Shown here: one piece after another, positions 1 to 4,978 of the stretch | Position numbering within the stretch: position 1 is the stretch's first letter | Layout of the letters: each line of letters begins with the position of its first letter | From: a virus | Length of the DNA stretch: 32,137 nucleotides | Virus record (IMG/VR): IMGVR_UViG_3300028569_000108 | Span: 1 to 32,137 of that record | Strand: one strand, 5' to 3' | The notes under the pieces: generated by a model | What the model was told of the DNA's origin: nothing | Seen by the model: only the letters and a program-made list of their open reading frames with translations | The model's database searches: none | Translations under genes and position numbers: made by a program

Positions 1-105
1 GTGTTGACTTCAAGTCCCAGTAGGGAAGTACACTTATAAAAACAAAAATGAGGAAAGTGTCGACTATAGAAACGGCGAGTACCAACGAAGGGATTTTTAA
101 AAAAA
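1..105 (+). other. Noncoding stretch, possible 3' end of a structured RNA
   Basis: No convincing reading frame crosses this stretch. It has short complementary segments: TCCC-AGTA-GGGA near the start, and ACACTT (about 34-39) with AAGTGT (about 54-59). It ends in a T-rich run just before a host-type promoter. The string ACACTTATAAAAA recurs near the end of the giant RNA around 10156, so this may be the tail of a similar RNA that starts upstream of the window. That is inference; the 5' part is not visible. Confidence 0.3.
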
Positions 106-136
106 TTTGGTAGATTAAAAAAAAGTATTATCTTTG
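106..136 (+). promoter_or_regulatory. Host-type (Bacteroidota) promoter
   Basis: TTTG at 106-109, a 19-nt spacer, then TATCTTTG at 129-136. Four nucleotides later comes the ATG of the 57-aa gene, so the transcript should start at or next to the start codon. The block TTTGGTAGATTAAA recurs almost unchanged at 3845 and 4277. Confidence 0.75.
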
Positions 137-140
137 TGTT

Positions 141-314
141 ATGGAAAGAATGTTTAATAAAAAAGAAGTTGAGGAAATGTGTAAACAATCCTATATGAGA
201 GGTATGAGTATCCAACACGATACTATGACTAAGAAAAAAATGAAACCACCAAAGGTTTTTAGTGAATGGGTTAAAGAATTGATTAACACTTGTCCCATTA
301 ACAAATTTAAATAA
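141..314 (+). CDS. Small protein of unknown function (57 aa)
   Basis: A 57-codon frame from ATG to TAA, not recognised as any family. The product begins MERMFNKKEVEEMCKQSYM and is Lys/Met rich, with a short KKKMKPPK stretch in the middle and a WVKELI segment near the C-terminus. No signal peptide or membrane segment is visible. The start is fixed by the promoter whose TATCTTTG ends four nucleotides before the ATG. It is the first gene ahead of the tRNA array and may be co-transcribed with it, since tRNA-Val begins three nucleotides after the stop codon. Real expression is likely because of the precise promoter; the function is unknown. Confidence 0.65.
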   Translation: MERMFNKKEVEEMCKQSYMRGMSIQHDTMTKKKMKPPKVFSEWVKELINTCPINKFK

Positions 315-317
315 GAT

Positions 318-390
318 GCACCTTTAGCTCAGCTGGTAGTAGCGGTAGTATTACAAACTACCGGTGGTGGTTCGAATCCATCTTGGGGTA
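318..390 (+). tRNA. tRNA-Val (TAC), imperfect acceptor stem
   Basis: Anticodon arm GTAGT-ATTACAA-ACTAC with anticodon TAC. T-arm GGTGG-TTCGAAT-CCATC is well formed and the D-arm starts GCTCAGCTGGTAG. The acceptor stem GCACCTT/TTGGGGT has several mismatches, so the gene may be degenerate or its product edited. No CCA is encoded. Confidence 0.6.
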
Positions 391-426
391 CGAGAAGTTT
401 ACGGTAAGTTCCTATAAACCGTGTTT

Positions 427-496
427 GGGAGTATCGGCAGGGTCCTGCTCGTGTCTGTAAAACATCGGCTTGGTGGTTCGATTCCATCTGCTCCCA
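427..496 (+). tRNA. tRNA-Tyr (GTA) with a short variable loop
   Basis: Acceptor GGGAGTA/TGCTCCC with discriminator A, D-arm GGCA-GGGTCC-TGCT, anticodon loop CTGTAAA (GTA), T-arm GGTGG-TTCGATT-CCATC. The variable loop is only about five nucleotides, whereas bacterial tRNA-Tyr normally has a long variable arm. The anticodon stem has one C-C mismatch. Confidence 0.7.
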
Positions 497-501
497 CAAA
501 A

Positions 502-573
502 GGATCAGTAGCTTAATGGTGAAGCACTTGACTGTTAATCAAGGGATTGTAAGTTCGAGTCCTACCTGTTCCG
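502..573 (+). tRNA. tRNA-Asn (GTT)
   Basis: Acceptor GGATCAG/CTGTTCC with one T-T mismatch, anticodon arm CTTGA-CTGTTAA-TCAAG (anticodon GTT), T-loop TTCGAGT. Discriminator G. No encoded CCA. Confidence 0.85.
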
Positions 574-579
574 CAACAA

Positions 580-653
580 GCTCATATACATCAATTGGTT
601 AGATAGTCGACCTGATACGTCGGAGGTTACAGGTTCGAGTCCTGTTATGAGCA
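580..653 (+). tRNA. tRNA-Ile (GAT)
   Basis: Perfect acceptor GCTCATA/TATGAGC with discriminator A, anticodon loop CTGATAC (GAT) on a TCGAC/GTCGG stem, T-arm ACAGG-TTCGAGT-CCTGT. Confidence 0.9.
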
Positions 654-658
654 CAAAT

Positions 659-747
659 GGAAAGTAATCCCTGAAGGCGACGGGACTTGTTTGCTAAACA
701 ATGTGATCGGTAAGAAACCGATTGTGGATCGTTACCACTACTTTCCT
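659..747 (+). tRNA. tRNA-Ser (GCT)
   Basis: Perfect acceptor GGAAAGT/ACTTTCC, anticodon loop TTGCTAA (GCT), and a long variable arm (TCGGT...ACCGA) as expected of a serine tRNA. The T-loop is ATCGTTA rather than the usual TTCRANY, a clear departure. Confidence 0.8.
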
Positions 748-753
748 TAATAT

Positions 754-823
754 ACCAATAGGAAAGGTTTTCGGTCCGGGCTCATATCCTGGATGTCATT
801 GGGTTCGATACCCTTTATTGGTA
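754..823 (+). tRNA. tRNA-Met (CAT)
   Basis: Perfect acceptor ACCAATA/TATTGGT with discriminator A, anticodon arm CCGGG-CTCATAT-CCTGG (CAT), T-loop TTCGATA. The A1-T72 pair speaks against an initiator of the usual C1-A72 type. A lysidine-modified tRNA-Ile2 cannot be excluded from sequence alone. Confidence 0.8.
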
Positions 824-830
824 CAATATG

Positions 831-903
831 GTGTATGTAGCTCAGTTGGTAGAGCACTTGATTGTGGTTCAAGAGGTCGTGGGTTCGACCCCCATCGTAC
901 ACA
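831..903 (+). tRNA. tRNA-His (GTG)
   Basis: Acceptor GTGTATG/CGTACAC, D-arm GCTCAGTTGGTAGAGC, anticodon arm CTTGA-TTGTGGT-TCAAG (GTG), T-arm GTGGG-TTCGACC-CCCAT. Confidence 0.9.
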
Positions 904-909
904 CAAAAT

Positions 910-982
910 ATCCTCGTAGTTCAACGGATAAGAACATATAGCTACGGACTATAAAATGGGAGTTCGAATCTCTCCGAGGATA
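910..982 (+). tRNA. tRNA-Arg (ACG)
   Basis: Acceptor ATCCTCG/CGAGGAT with discriminator A, anticodon arm TATAG-CTACGGA-CTATA (ACG, so A34 would need deamination to inosine), T-loop TTCGAAT. Confidence 0.85.
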
Positions 983-984
983 CT

Positions 985-1150
985 AAAGATGATAAAAGGC
1001 GTAGAGCAACGGACACGGAGAGGTGTTCGTAAGGGTACACACTAAGGATAGGTATTCAATCTTAATTGTATTGATGTAACAACCCAGCTCTCTAATGGTG
1101 TGTGAAGTCTAAGGACGGGATTCCTGATAAAGTTGTTCATCATCTTTTTT
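985..1150 (+). ncRNA. Unassigned structured RNA in the tRNA cluster (~165 nt)
   Basis: Not a tRNA and without a usable reading frame. The ends pair: AAAGATGAT (985-993) with ATCATCTTT (1139-1147), followed by a T-run, like a closed RNA domain or an RNA ending in its own terminator. Inside, ACGGACAC (1010-1017) pairs with GTGTTCGT (1024-1031) around a GGAGAG loop that could pair with CTCTC at about 1088-1093 as a pseudoknot. TACACAC (1036-1042) can pair with GTGTGTG (1098-1104), and AACAAC (1078-1083) with GTTGTT (1132-1137). T4 also has stable RNAs of unknown role among its tRNAs. I do not recognise this one. Confidence 0.5.
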
Positions 1151-1189
1151 GATATCCGAAGTCGGTCCCGAGCTAGGTCGGGCAAATTT

Positions 1190-1261
1190 GCAAGATTAGT
1201 GTAATGGCTAACACGGACGATTCCAAACCATCAAATTTTTGTTCGACTCGGAAGTTTTGCG
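1190..1261 (+). tRNA. tRNA-Trp-like (CCA), damaged anticodon stem
   Basis: Acceptor GCAAGAT/GTTTTGC, D-arm GTGT-AATGGCTA-ACAC and T-arm TTTTG-TTCGACT-CGGAA can all form. Counting from the D-arm gives loop TTCCAAA, anticodon CCA (Trp), but the stem GACGA/CCATC has two A-C mismatches. Shifting by one base gives TCC (Gly) with a worse stem. It is either a degenerate tRNA or one needing modification to fold. Confidence 0.5.
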
Positions 1262-1273
1262 CAAATTTTTAAT

Positions 1274-1304
1274 TTTGCCAATTAAAAAAGATTTTGTATC
1301 TTTA
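1274..1304 (+). promoter_or_regulatory. Host-type promoter
   Basis: TTTG at 1274-1277, a 19-nt spacer and TATCTTTA at 1297-1304, with the ATG exactly four nucleotides further. The final A instead of G is shared with the stable-RNA promoter at 4866. Confidence 0.7.
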
Positions 1305-1308
1305 CAGT

Positions 1309-1803
1309 ATGAAAGACGCACTACCATATTGTACTACAGGAAAAGCCATTAAAGGTTATAAAGAATCTGCAATCGCAAAAAATGAAACCAACGATTGTGT
1401 TGTAAGAGCATTTGCATCTTGTTTTGATGTATCTTACGATTACGCTCACAAATACGTTAGAGAAAACTTTGGACGTAAAAATCGTGAGGGGACTTATGGT
1501 ACTGTTTTAAAAATGACAAAACTTTCAGAAGACAAAAGACAAGTTAACTACAAAAGAGTTAAATGTGTCGGTACTAAAAGTGAGATGGGAACACACAGCT
1601 TGAGATACCCTGTAAAGACAAAAGACGGTGTTGTTAAACGAGAGATGACTGTAGGTACTTTTACAAAACAAAACCCTATTGGTACATTCTTCATTCTTGT
1701 ATCAAAACACGCATTCACAATTAAAGATGGTGTTGTGATTGGTAATTGGGAAGATTCACAAAAAAAGAAACGTGTTGTTAAGTTTGCGTTTCAAGTTAAA
1801 TAA
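1309..1803 (+). CDS. Predicted papain-like cysteine peptidase-fold protein (164 aa)
   Basis: The start is the ATG four nucleotides after the promoter element; an upstream in-frame TTG at 1294 lies inside the promoter and is unlikely. The segment ETNDCVVRAFASCFD (about residues 26-40) places a cysteine (C30) at the head of a helix. SKHAFTIKDGVVIGNWEDS (132-150) supplies a histidine (H134) followed by N146/D149. This C...H...N/D order is typical of papain-like (C1/C39/NlpC-type) folds, and NDCVVRA openings are common in phage proteins of this shape. No signal peptide is seen, so it would act in the cytoplasm. Substrate unknown. The stop codon directly abuts tRNA-Phe, so transcription probably continues into that tRNA. 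Confidence 0.55.
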   Translation: MKDALPYCTTGKAIKGYKESAIAKNETNDCVVRAFASCFDVSYDYAHKYVRENFGRKNREGTYGTVLKMTKLSEDKRQVNYKRVKCVGTKSEMGTHSLRYPVKTKDGVVKREMTVGTFTKQNPIGTFFILVSKHAFTIKDGVVIGNWEDSQKKKRVVKFAFQVK

Positions 1804-1876
1804 GGACAGGTAGCTCAGCTGGTAGAGCACTATATTGAAGCTCTATGTGTCGGGGGTTCGATTCCCTCCCTGTCCA
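1804..1876 (+). tRNA. tRNA-Phe (GAA)
   Basis: Perfect acceptor GGACAGG/CCTGTCC with discriminator A, canonical D-arm GCTCAGCTGGTAGAGC, loop TTGAAGC (GAA), T-loop TTCGATT. The anticodon stem CTATA/TCTAT has two mismatches. It begins on the base right after the stop codon of the upstream gene. Confidence 0.75.
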
Positions 1877-1898
1877 CAAACAATTAAAATTAACTAAA

Positions 1899-2354
1899 AT
1901 GAACAGAGTATTTAGAACGGTTAATGGTGATGCGATACCAGATGTGGTTAACCACACTTTGGGGGTTCTAAAAGAATGTCCCTGGGTGGAAGTACACATC
2001 GGGACTGACTCACAAAACCACAGAAGAAGTACCGTGTATGTTACGGTAATAGCATATAGGTACGGGAATAGGGGTGTTCATTATATTCTTCACAAACAAA
2101 AAGTAAAAAAAATAAGAGATAAATGGACACGTCTTTGGAATGAGGCCGATTATTCAATTGAGGTTGCCGAATGGTTAACCAAAAAAGTAAAGGTGCAAGT
2201 TGAGATTGACTTAGATTATAATAGTCAAGAAAAACATTTCAGTTCAAAACTTGTTCCCCCTGTTGTGGGGTGGGCGACATCGTTAGGTTATAAAACAAAT
2301 ATTAAACCTGACAATCAAATTGCAACAAAAGCGGCAGATCACCACTGCCGTTAA
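1899..2354 (+). CDS. DUF458/YkuK-type RNase H-like protein (151 aa)
   Basis: VEVHIGTDSQNHRRSTVYVTVIA (residues 30-52) matches the opening strand and first acidic residue (D37) of the DUF458/YkuK RNase-H-fold family. Further acidic residues lie where the fold expects them: E88 and E91 in the helix SIEVAEWL, D104/D106 in EIDLDYN, and a C-terminal KAADHHCR with a late aspartate. A nuclease role on RNA or DNA is inferred from the fold; no substrate is known to me. The start is the ATG after an A-rich leader, because an earlier in-frame ATG lies inside tRNA-Phe. It sits between tRNA-Phe and tRNA-Cys, so tRNA or mRNA turnover is an attractive but untested role. Confidence 0.7.
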   Translation: MNRVFRTVNGDAIPDVVNHTLGVLKECPWVEVHIGTDSQNHRRSTVYVTVIAYRYGNRGVHYILHKQKVKKIRDKWTRLWNEADYSIEVAEWLTKKVKVQVEIDLDYNSQEKHFSSKLVPPVVGWATSLGYKTNIKPDNQIATKAADHHCR

Positions 2355-2359
2355 TATAT

Positions 2360-2431
2360 GGTCCTATGGCCGAGAGACTTAGGCACCGGTCTGCAAAACC
2401 GGTTAGATTGGTTTGATTCCAATTAGGACCT
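2360..2431 (+). tRNA. tRNA-Cys (GCA)
   Basis: Perfect acceptor GGTCCTA/TAGGACC, anticodon arm CCGGT-CTGCAAA-ACCGG (GCA), T-arm ATTGG-TTTGATT-CCAAT with TTTG in place of the usual TTCG. Confidence 0.85.
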
Positions 2432-2440
2432 CAACAAAAT

Positions 2441-2520
2441 GCCTTCGTGACTGATGTAAACTGGCACAGCTAACCGCCTTAGAAGCGGTGTTTTTGTGGG
2501 TTCGAATCCCACCGAAGGTA
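2441..2520 (+). tRNA. tRNA-Leu (TAG)
   Basis: Acceptor GCCTTCG/CGAAGGT with a terminal G-T pair, discriminator A, anticodon arm ACCGC-CTTAGAA-GCGGT (TAG), T-arm GTGGG-TTCGAAT-CCCAC. It is the last tRNA before the terminator. Confidence 0.85.
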
Positions 2521-2527
2521 CAAAAAG

Positions 2528-2570
2528 GGTAGACATATAAAAAAAATATTAAATGTGTCTACCTTTTTTT
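2528..2570 (+). terminator. Intrinsic terminator of the tRNA cluster
   Basis: GGTAGACA (2528-2535) pairs with TGTCTACC (2556-2563) and seven T follow. It closes the tRNA/accessory operon. Confidence 0.85.
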
Positions 2571-2581
2571 AATTTTCTTGA

Positions 2582-2589
2582 TATTTATA
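2582..2589 (+). promoter_or_regulatory. Late-type motif TATTTATA
   Basis: Lies 13 nt before the ATG of the HNH gene. One of about 19 copies placed just upstream of starts in this window; the same 13-nt distance is found at 7173 (minus), 21246, 25163 and 26633. Confidence 0.6.
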
Positions 2590-2602
2590 ATAAAGTGATA
2601 TT

Positions 2603-3298
2603 ATGAATAATACAGAAAAAAAATTTAAAGATAATTTTTCAGTTATTTTGAATATGATTGAGAGTAACGAACCAAAAGTGTCTATTTGTCGTTTATTAAT
2701 GGTAAAACAAGATACATTAAATAAATACTTAAAAAAGTATGGTTTAGAGTATAATGGTAATCAGAATCGTAAAGGTAGACCTCATCTTGAATCCAGAAAA
2801 GATTATAAAGAATATACCGAAAATGGTAAATATATTAACACATCTCGATTAAGACAAATATTGGTAGAACAAGAGGTTAAAGAAAAAAAATGTGAGTGTT
2901 GTGGTTTAGAAGAATGGATGGGTAAACCAATACCTTTAGAACTCCACCACATAGATGAAAATAGATTTAATAATAAATTAGAAAATTTAAAAATTCTTTG
3001 CTCTAATTGTCATATGCAAGAACATAATTATTCTAATACAACAAAATTATTTAAAGTAAAAGATAAACCAATTAAAATTAAAAAAATGAAGACTTGTCAG
3101 TGTGGTTCACAAATTAATTTAAGATCAACGATGTGTGAAAAGTGTTGGAGTATAAAAAATAGAAGGGTTGAAAGACCTCCATTTAACCAATTACTTAGCG
3201 AAGTAACGGAAATGGGATATTCCGGTGTAGGTAGAAAATATGGTGTTAGTGATAATACAATAAGAAAGTGGTTAAGTACTATTGAAAAAGAATTATAA
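2603..3298 (+). CDS. HNH homing endonuclease with helix-turn-helix flanks (231 aa)
   Basis: The centre holds a zinc-supported HNH nuclease: C97/C100, the His pair in LELHHIDENRF (H115/H116), the ENLKILC Asn region, and C133/C136-H137. The N-terminal third looks like a helix-turn-helix (KVSICRLLMVKQDTLNKYL). The C-terminus repeats the theme (GVGRKYGVSDNTIRKWL), and a small CxC...CxxC zinc knuckle lies around 165-181. Such DNA-binding modules around HNH are typical of free-standing homing endonucleases, which cut an allele lacking the gene and spread by recombination. It lies directly after the tRNA-cluster terminator under a late-type motif. The cleavage site is not visible. Confidence 0.85.
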   Translation: MNNTEKKFKDNFSVILNMIESNEPKVSICRLLMVKQDTLNKYLKKYGLEYNGNQNRKGRPHLESRKDYKEYTENGKYINTSRLRQILVEQEVKEKKCECCGLEEWMGKPIPLELHHIDENRFNNKLENLKILCSNCHMQEHNYSNTTKLFKVKDKPIKIKKMKTCQCGSQINLRSTMCEKCWSIKNRRVERPPFNQLLSEVTEMGYSGVGRKYGVSDNTIRKWLSTIEKEL

Positions 3299-3303
3299 TG
3301 ATA

Positions 3304-3311
3304 TATTTATT
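3304..3311 (+). promoter_or_regulatory. Late-type motif TATTTATT
   Basis: Three nucleotides before the ATG at 3315. It overlaps the end of the HNH gene region and decides the start of the next gene. Confidence 0.55.
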
Positions 3312-3314
3312 ATT

Positions 3315-3653
3315 ATGAAAAAAATAATAAGATTAACAGAATCAGATTTAGTTCGTATTGTTAAACGAGTAATCCAAGAAGGAAATATTGAAAAATCATC
3401 AAAGGAAAAAGACCTTGATGTTAAGATGGAAAATTTCCGAGATAAAATAAAAGATTTTTTAAAATCTAAAGATTGTAAAGTAAAACAAGTTGGGACCGAT
3501 TTTGAGGTTCATTGTGATGGAGAACACGTAGGTCAAGTTATGTTCAGAAGAAATGCGTTTACAGTAAAAAAAGAAGGAAGTAGATTTGGAAAAGATTTCA
3601 GATTCAACGAAATGGGGGATATTAAAGCTGAATTATCAAAATTAATTAAATAA
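3315..3653 (+). CDS. Small protein with a possible capsid-targeting N-terminus (112 aa)
   Basis: The start is the ATG just after the late-type motif; an in-frame TTG upstream lies within the HNH gene. The N-terminus reads RLTESDLVRIVKRVIQE, an amphipathic basic helix ending in Glu followed by Gly. The rest is charged: a Lys/Glu linker, then a compact segment with GTDFEVHCDGEHVGQVMFRRNAF that looks like beta strands. No known enzyme is recognised. In T4, internal head proteins carry a short N-terminal capsid-targeting peptide cleaved after Glu by the prohead protease. This N-terminus and the similar one at 19813 fit that idea, but this is inference. The late-type motif agrees with expression alongside virion genes. 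Confidence 0.6.
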   Translation: MKKIIRLTESDLVRIVKRVIQEGNIEKSSKEKDLDVKMENFRDKIKDFLKSKDCKVKQVGTDFEVHCDGEHVGQVMFRRNAFTVKKEGSRFGKDFRFNEMGDIKAELSKLIK

Positions 3654-3656
3654 AAC

Positions 3657-3688
3657 TTGACACTTTTAAAAAGTTTCGTATATTTATA
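3657..3688 (+). promoter_or_regulatory. Host-type promoter overlapping a late-type motif
   Basis: TTG (3657-3659), a 19-nt spacer and TATATTTA (3679-3686); TATTTATA (3681-3688) overlaps it. Either polymerase programme could therefore read the small unit downstream. Confidence 0.5.
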
Positions 3689-3708
3689 AAAAAATTAAAA
3701 AACCGCAA

Positions 3709-3777
3709 ATGAAAAATTTACACATATCATTGATAGGAGGCGATTTAGCTGAGGATTCTTTCAAGGAGAGGGTGTAA
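3709..3777 (+). CDS. 22-aa micropeptide or small RNA
   Basis: A free-standing unit: promoter (3657-3688), a short A-rich leader, an ATG frame for a 22-residue peptide (starts MKNLHISLIGGD, ends KERV) and an intrinsic terminator at 3805. The GGAGG and GGAGAG strings inside are not placed as ribosome-binding sites for anything. The RNA itself may be the product rather than the peptide. No family recognised. Confidence 0.35.
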   Translation: MKNLHISLIGGDLAEDSFKERV

Positions 3778-3804
3778 TATTTTATACATATAAAAATTTT
3801 GAAG

Positions 3805-3832
3805 CCCCTCTCTAAAAAAGAGGGGTTTTTTT
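3805..3832 (+). terminator. Intrinsic terminator
   Basis: CCCCTCT (3805-3811) pairs with AGAGGGG (3819-3825), followed by seven T. Confidence 0.9.
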
Positions 3833-3844
3833 GTTCTTTGAAAA

Positions 3845-3876
3845 TTTGGTAGATTAAAAAATTATTTATACTTTTG
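3845..3876 (+). promoter_or_regulatory. Host-type promoter
   Basis: TTTG (3845-3848), 20-nt spacer, TACTTTTG (3869-3876), then exactly four nucleotides to the ATG at 3881. The -33 side carries the recurring TTTGGTAGATTAAA block. Confidence 0.75.
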
Positions 3877-3880
3877 TTTT

Positions 3881-4186
3881 ATGATAACATTTAAGGATAT
3901 AGAGTTTAGACAACACCCAGATGGTGAAGGATCACACGGACTGATTTTTTTTCCTGGTGGATACGGACTTTCACTTATTAGAATTAAACATCCTTATAGT
4001 ACCAGATATTCGTCTTACACAGATGATAAAACCTGGGAGGTTGCGATTTTAAAAGGAACAAAAGATCAGTGGGAGATTTGCTATGATACAGAAATAACAA
4101 ATGATGTACTAGCTTACCAAACAGAAGAAGATATAAATAAAATAATTAAACACGTTCAAAGACTATATAACGATGAAAACAATTGA
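3881..4186 (+). CDS. Unknown small soluble protein (101 aa)
   Basis: A compact acidic protein, not recognised. It opens MITFKDIEFRQHPDGEGSHG and continues with alternating hydrophobic and charged stretches typical of a small alpha/beta fold (GLIFFPGGYGLSLIRI, TWEVAIL, WEICYD), ending in a helix (INKIIKHVQRLY). No signal peptide or membrane segment. The start is fixed by the promoter element four nucleotides upstream. Its last codons overlap the start of the following 38-codon gene, suggesting translational coupling. Confidence 0.7.
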   Translation: MITFKDIEFRQHPDGEGSHGLIFFPGGYGLSLIRIKHPYSTRYSSYTDDKTWEVAILKGTKDQWEICYDTEITNDVLAYQTEEDINKIIKHVQRLYNDENN

Positions 4187-4289
4187 GATTACATATCAGG
4201 AGATTAAGATGGCAACAAGACCAAATGTGTATCGTAATAAAAAAAAATACACAAGAAAAGAAAAGTTTAAAAAAGATTTGGTAGATTGA
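4173..4289 (+). CDS. Very basic 38-aa peptide
   Basis: The ATG lies 14 nt inside the previous gene in another frame, and the stop TGA lies within the promoter block of the RNA unit that follows. The product is strongly basic (RNKKKYTRKEKFKKDL). A shorter product from an internal Met beginning MATRPNVYRN is also possible. Nucleic-acid or ribosome binding is a guess from charge alone. It could equally be a chance frame. Confidence 0.4.
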   Translation: MKTIEITYQEIKMATRPNVYRNKKKYTRKEKFKKDLVD

Positions 4290-4308
4290 AATAAAATACA
4301 TATCTTTG
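4277..4308 (+). promoter_or_regulatory. Host-type promoter of a stable-RNA unit
   Basis: TTTG (4277-4280), 20-nt spacer, TATCTTTG (4301-4308). It is followed by AAACAAAT and, at 4330-4340, GTTCTTTGAAA, the same leader order as at the giant RNA (9302-9343). Confidence 0.75.
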
Positions 4309-4538
4309 TTAAACAAATAAGGAAAAGGGTTCTTTGAAATATTGGAAATAAAAATCACGGGTGGTTCCCTTAATAGTTAAGTCTGACTTTAAACATCTGA
4401 CGTATGTCTATACAGGGGGTGAAAGTGATTTTAAAATATTGTGGTTGTAAGAAACGGGAAACTCGTAAAGTGTATCAACCTGTTAAATCAAGATAGTGAA
4501 ACGAGAGTTTGATTTAACTACTAAACTACAGTAAAAAC

Positions 4539-4645
4539 AGTCAAGTGGCGGAATTGGTAGACGCTGGGAGATAATACTCAAAACTCCTTGGGGTAAGGTG
4601 ACTTTCACACTTATCTCGTGATAGGTTCGAATCCTGTCCTGACTA
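4539..4645 (+). tRNA. tRNA-Leu (CAA) with an enlarged anticodon loop
   Basis: Acceptor AGTCAAG/CCTGACT (one mismatch), D-arm GGCGGAATTGGTAGACGC, T-arm ATAGG-TTCGAAT-CCTGT and a long variable arm (TAAGGTGA/TCACACTTA with one bulge) identify a leucine tRNA. The anticodon stem GGGAG/CTCCT closes a 13-nt loop, ATAATACTCAAAA: a normal CTCAAAA loop plus six extra bases on the 5' side. At 107 nt it is unusually long. It may not decode at all and could instead be a structural part of the RNA around it. Confidence 0.75.
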
Positions 4646-4739
4646 CACCGGTTACTTGATTCCTGGTAGTAGAGTAACAACCATTGGAGAATTCGGGATA
4701 TCTCGTGAATGGTGGTGTAAGGTGAGAAGAACTTACGAT

Positions 4740-4811
4740 GGTGGAGTACCAAAAACAAAAGAAACGAGACATATGGGTGATCATATGTTGGTGCAAATCT
4801 CCACCTTTTTT
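4740..4811 (+). terminator. Terminator helix of the tRNA-Leu RNA unit
   Basis: GGTGGAG (4740-4746) pairs with CTCCACC (4799-4805), followed by six T. The loop itself holds a CATATG/CATATG hairpin, so this is a branched terminator. Confidence 0.75.
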
Positions 4812-4842
4812 AAAATTAAAAAAAAATATTATGACACCACTA

Positions 4843-4873
4843 TTGTTATTATTCTTTATTTTGTTTATCTTTA
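4843..4873 (+). promoter_or_regulatory. Host-type promoter of a second stable-RNA unit
   Basis: TTG (4843-4845), 20-nt spacer, TATCTTTA (4866-4873). The transcript would begin near 4878. Confidence 0.65.
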
Positions 4874-4877
4874 CAGT

Positions 4878-4978
4878 AAGAAAAAGACGATGAACTTCAG
4901 TTCCCACACAGCGGTGAGATGGGCTAAGTTATATACAATTCCTCGGAGCTGGGAGTAGAAAGCTGAAGAGTCGTTGTT
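4878..4978 (+). ncRNA. Structured RNA leading into a tRNA-like element
   Basis: About 100 nt fold back as one interrupted rod: ACGA with TCGT, CTTCAG (about 4896-4901) with CTGAAG (about 4962-4967), and TTCCCA with TGGGAG inside it. The distal part holds GCGGTGAGATGGGC and CCTCGGAGC. It runs without a gap into the tRNA-like element, so both are probably one primary transcript. Not recognised. Confidence 0.5.

Larger units (their letters stand above)
4312..4811 (+). ncRNA. Structured RNA with an embedded tRNA-Leu (~500 nt)
   Basis: A noncoding unit from promoter to terminator. After the boxA-like GTTCTTTGAAA come strong complementary pairs. AAAATCAC (about 4350-4357) pairs with GTGATTTT (about 4426-4433), enclosing a domain. 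GGTTG pairs with CAACC across about 35 nt. GTTAAATCAA (about 4482-4491) pairs perfectly with TTGATTTAAC (about 4509-4518), its loop containing ACGAG that matches CTCGT upstream. Then comes tRNA-Leu (4539-4645). A second domain follows: GTTACT/AGTAAC, ACCATT/AATGGT, GTAAG/CTTAC, CATATG/CATATG, and the terminator helix. Any reading frame here would run straight through these helices. GOLLD-type giant phage RNAs are known to lie near or around tRNAs; whether this belongs to that class needs a covariance search. Confidence 0.65.

Noticed and set aside
722-919. Open frame of 65 codons
   Set aside because: It runs through tRNA-Ser, tRNA-Met and tRNA-His; the RNA genes explain the sequence.
1845-1898. 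Earlier ATG for the DUF458-type gene
   Set aside because: It lies within tRNA-Phe; the ATG at 1899 follows an A-rich leader and fits the family's start.
3736-3770. GGAGG and AGGAG strings as Shine-Dalgarno sites
   Set aside because: No start codon lies at a suitable distance, and SD use is otherwise absent in this window.
4483-4958. Several overlapping open frames on both strands
   Set aside because: They cross tRNA-Leu, paired RNA helices and a terminator, and have no promoter-linked start. The stretch reads as structured RNA.
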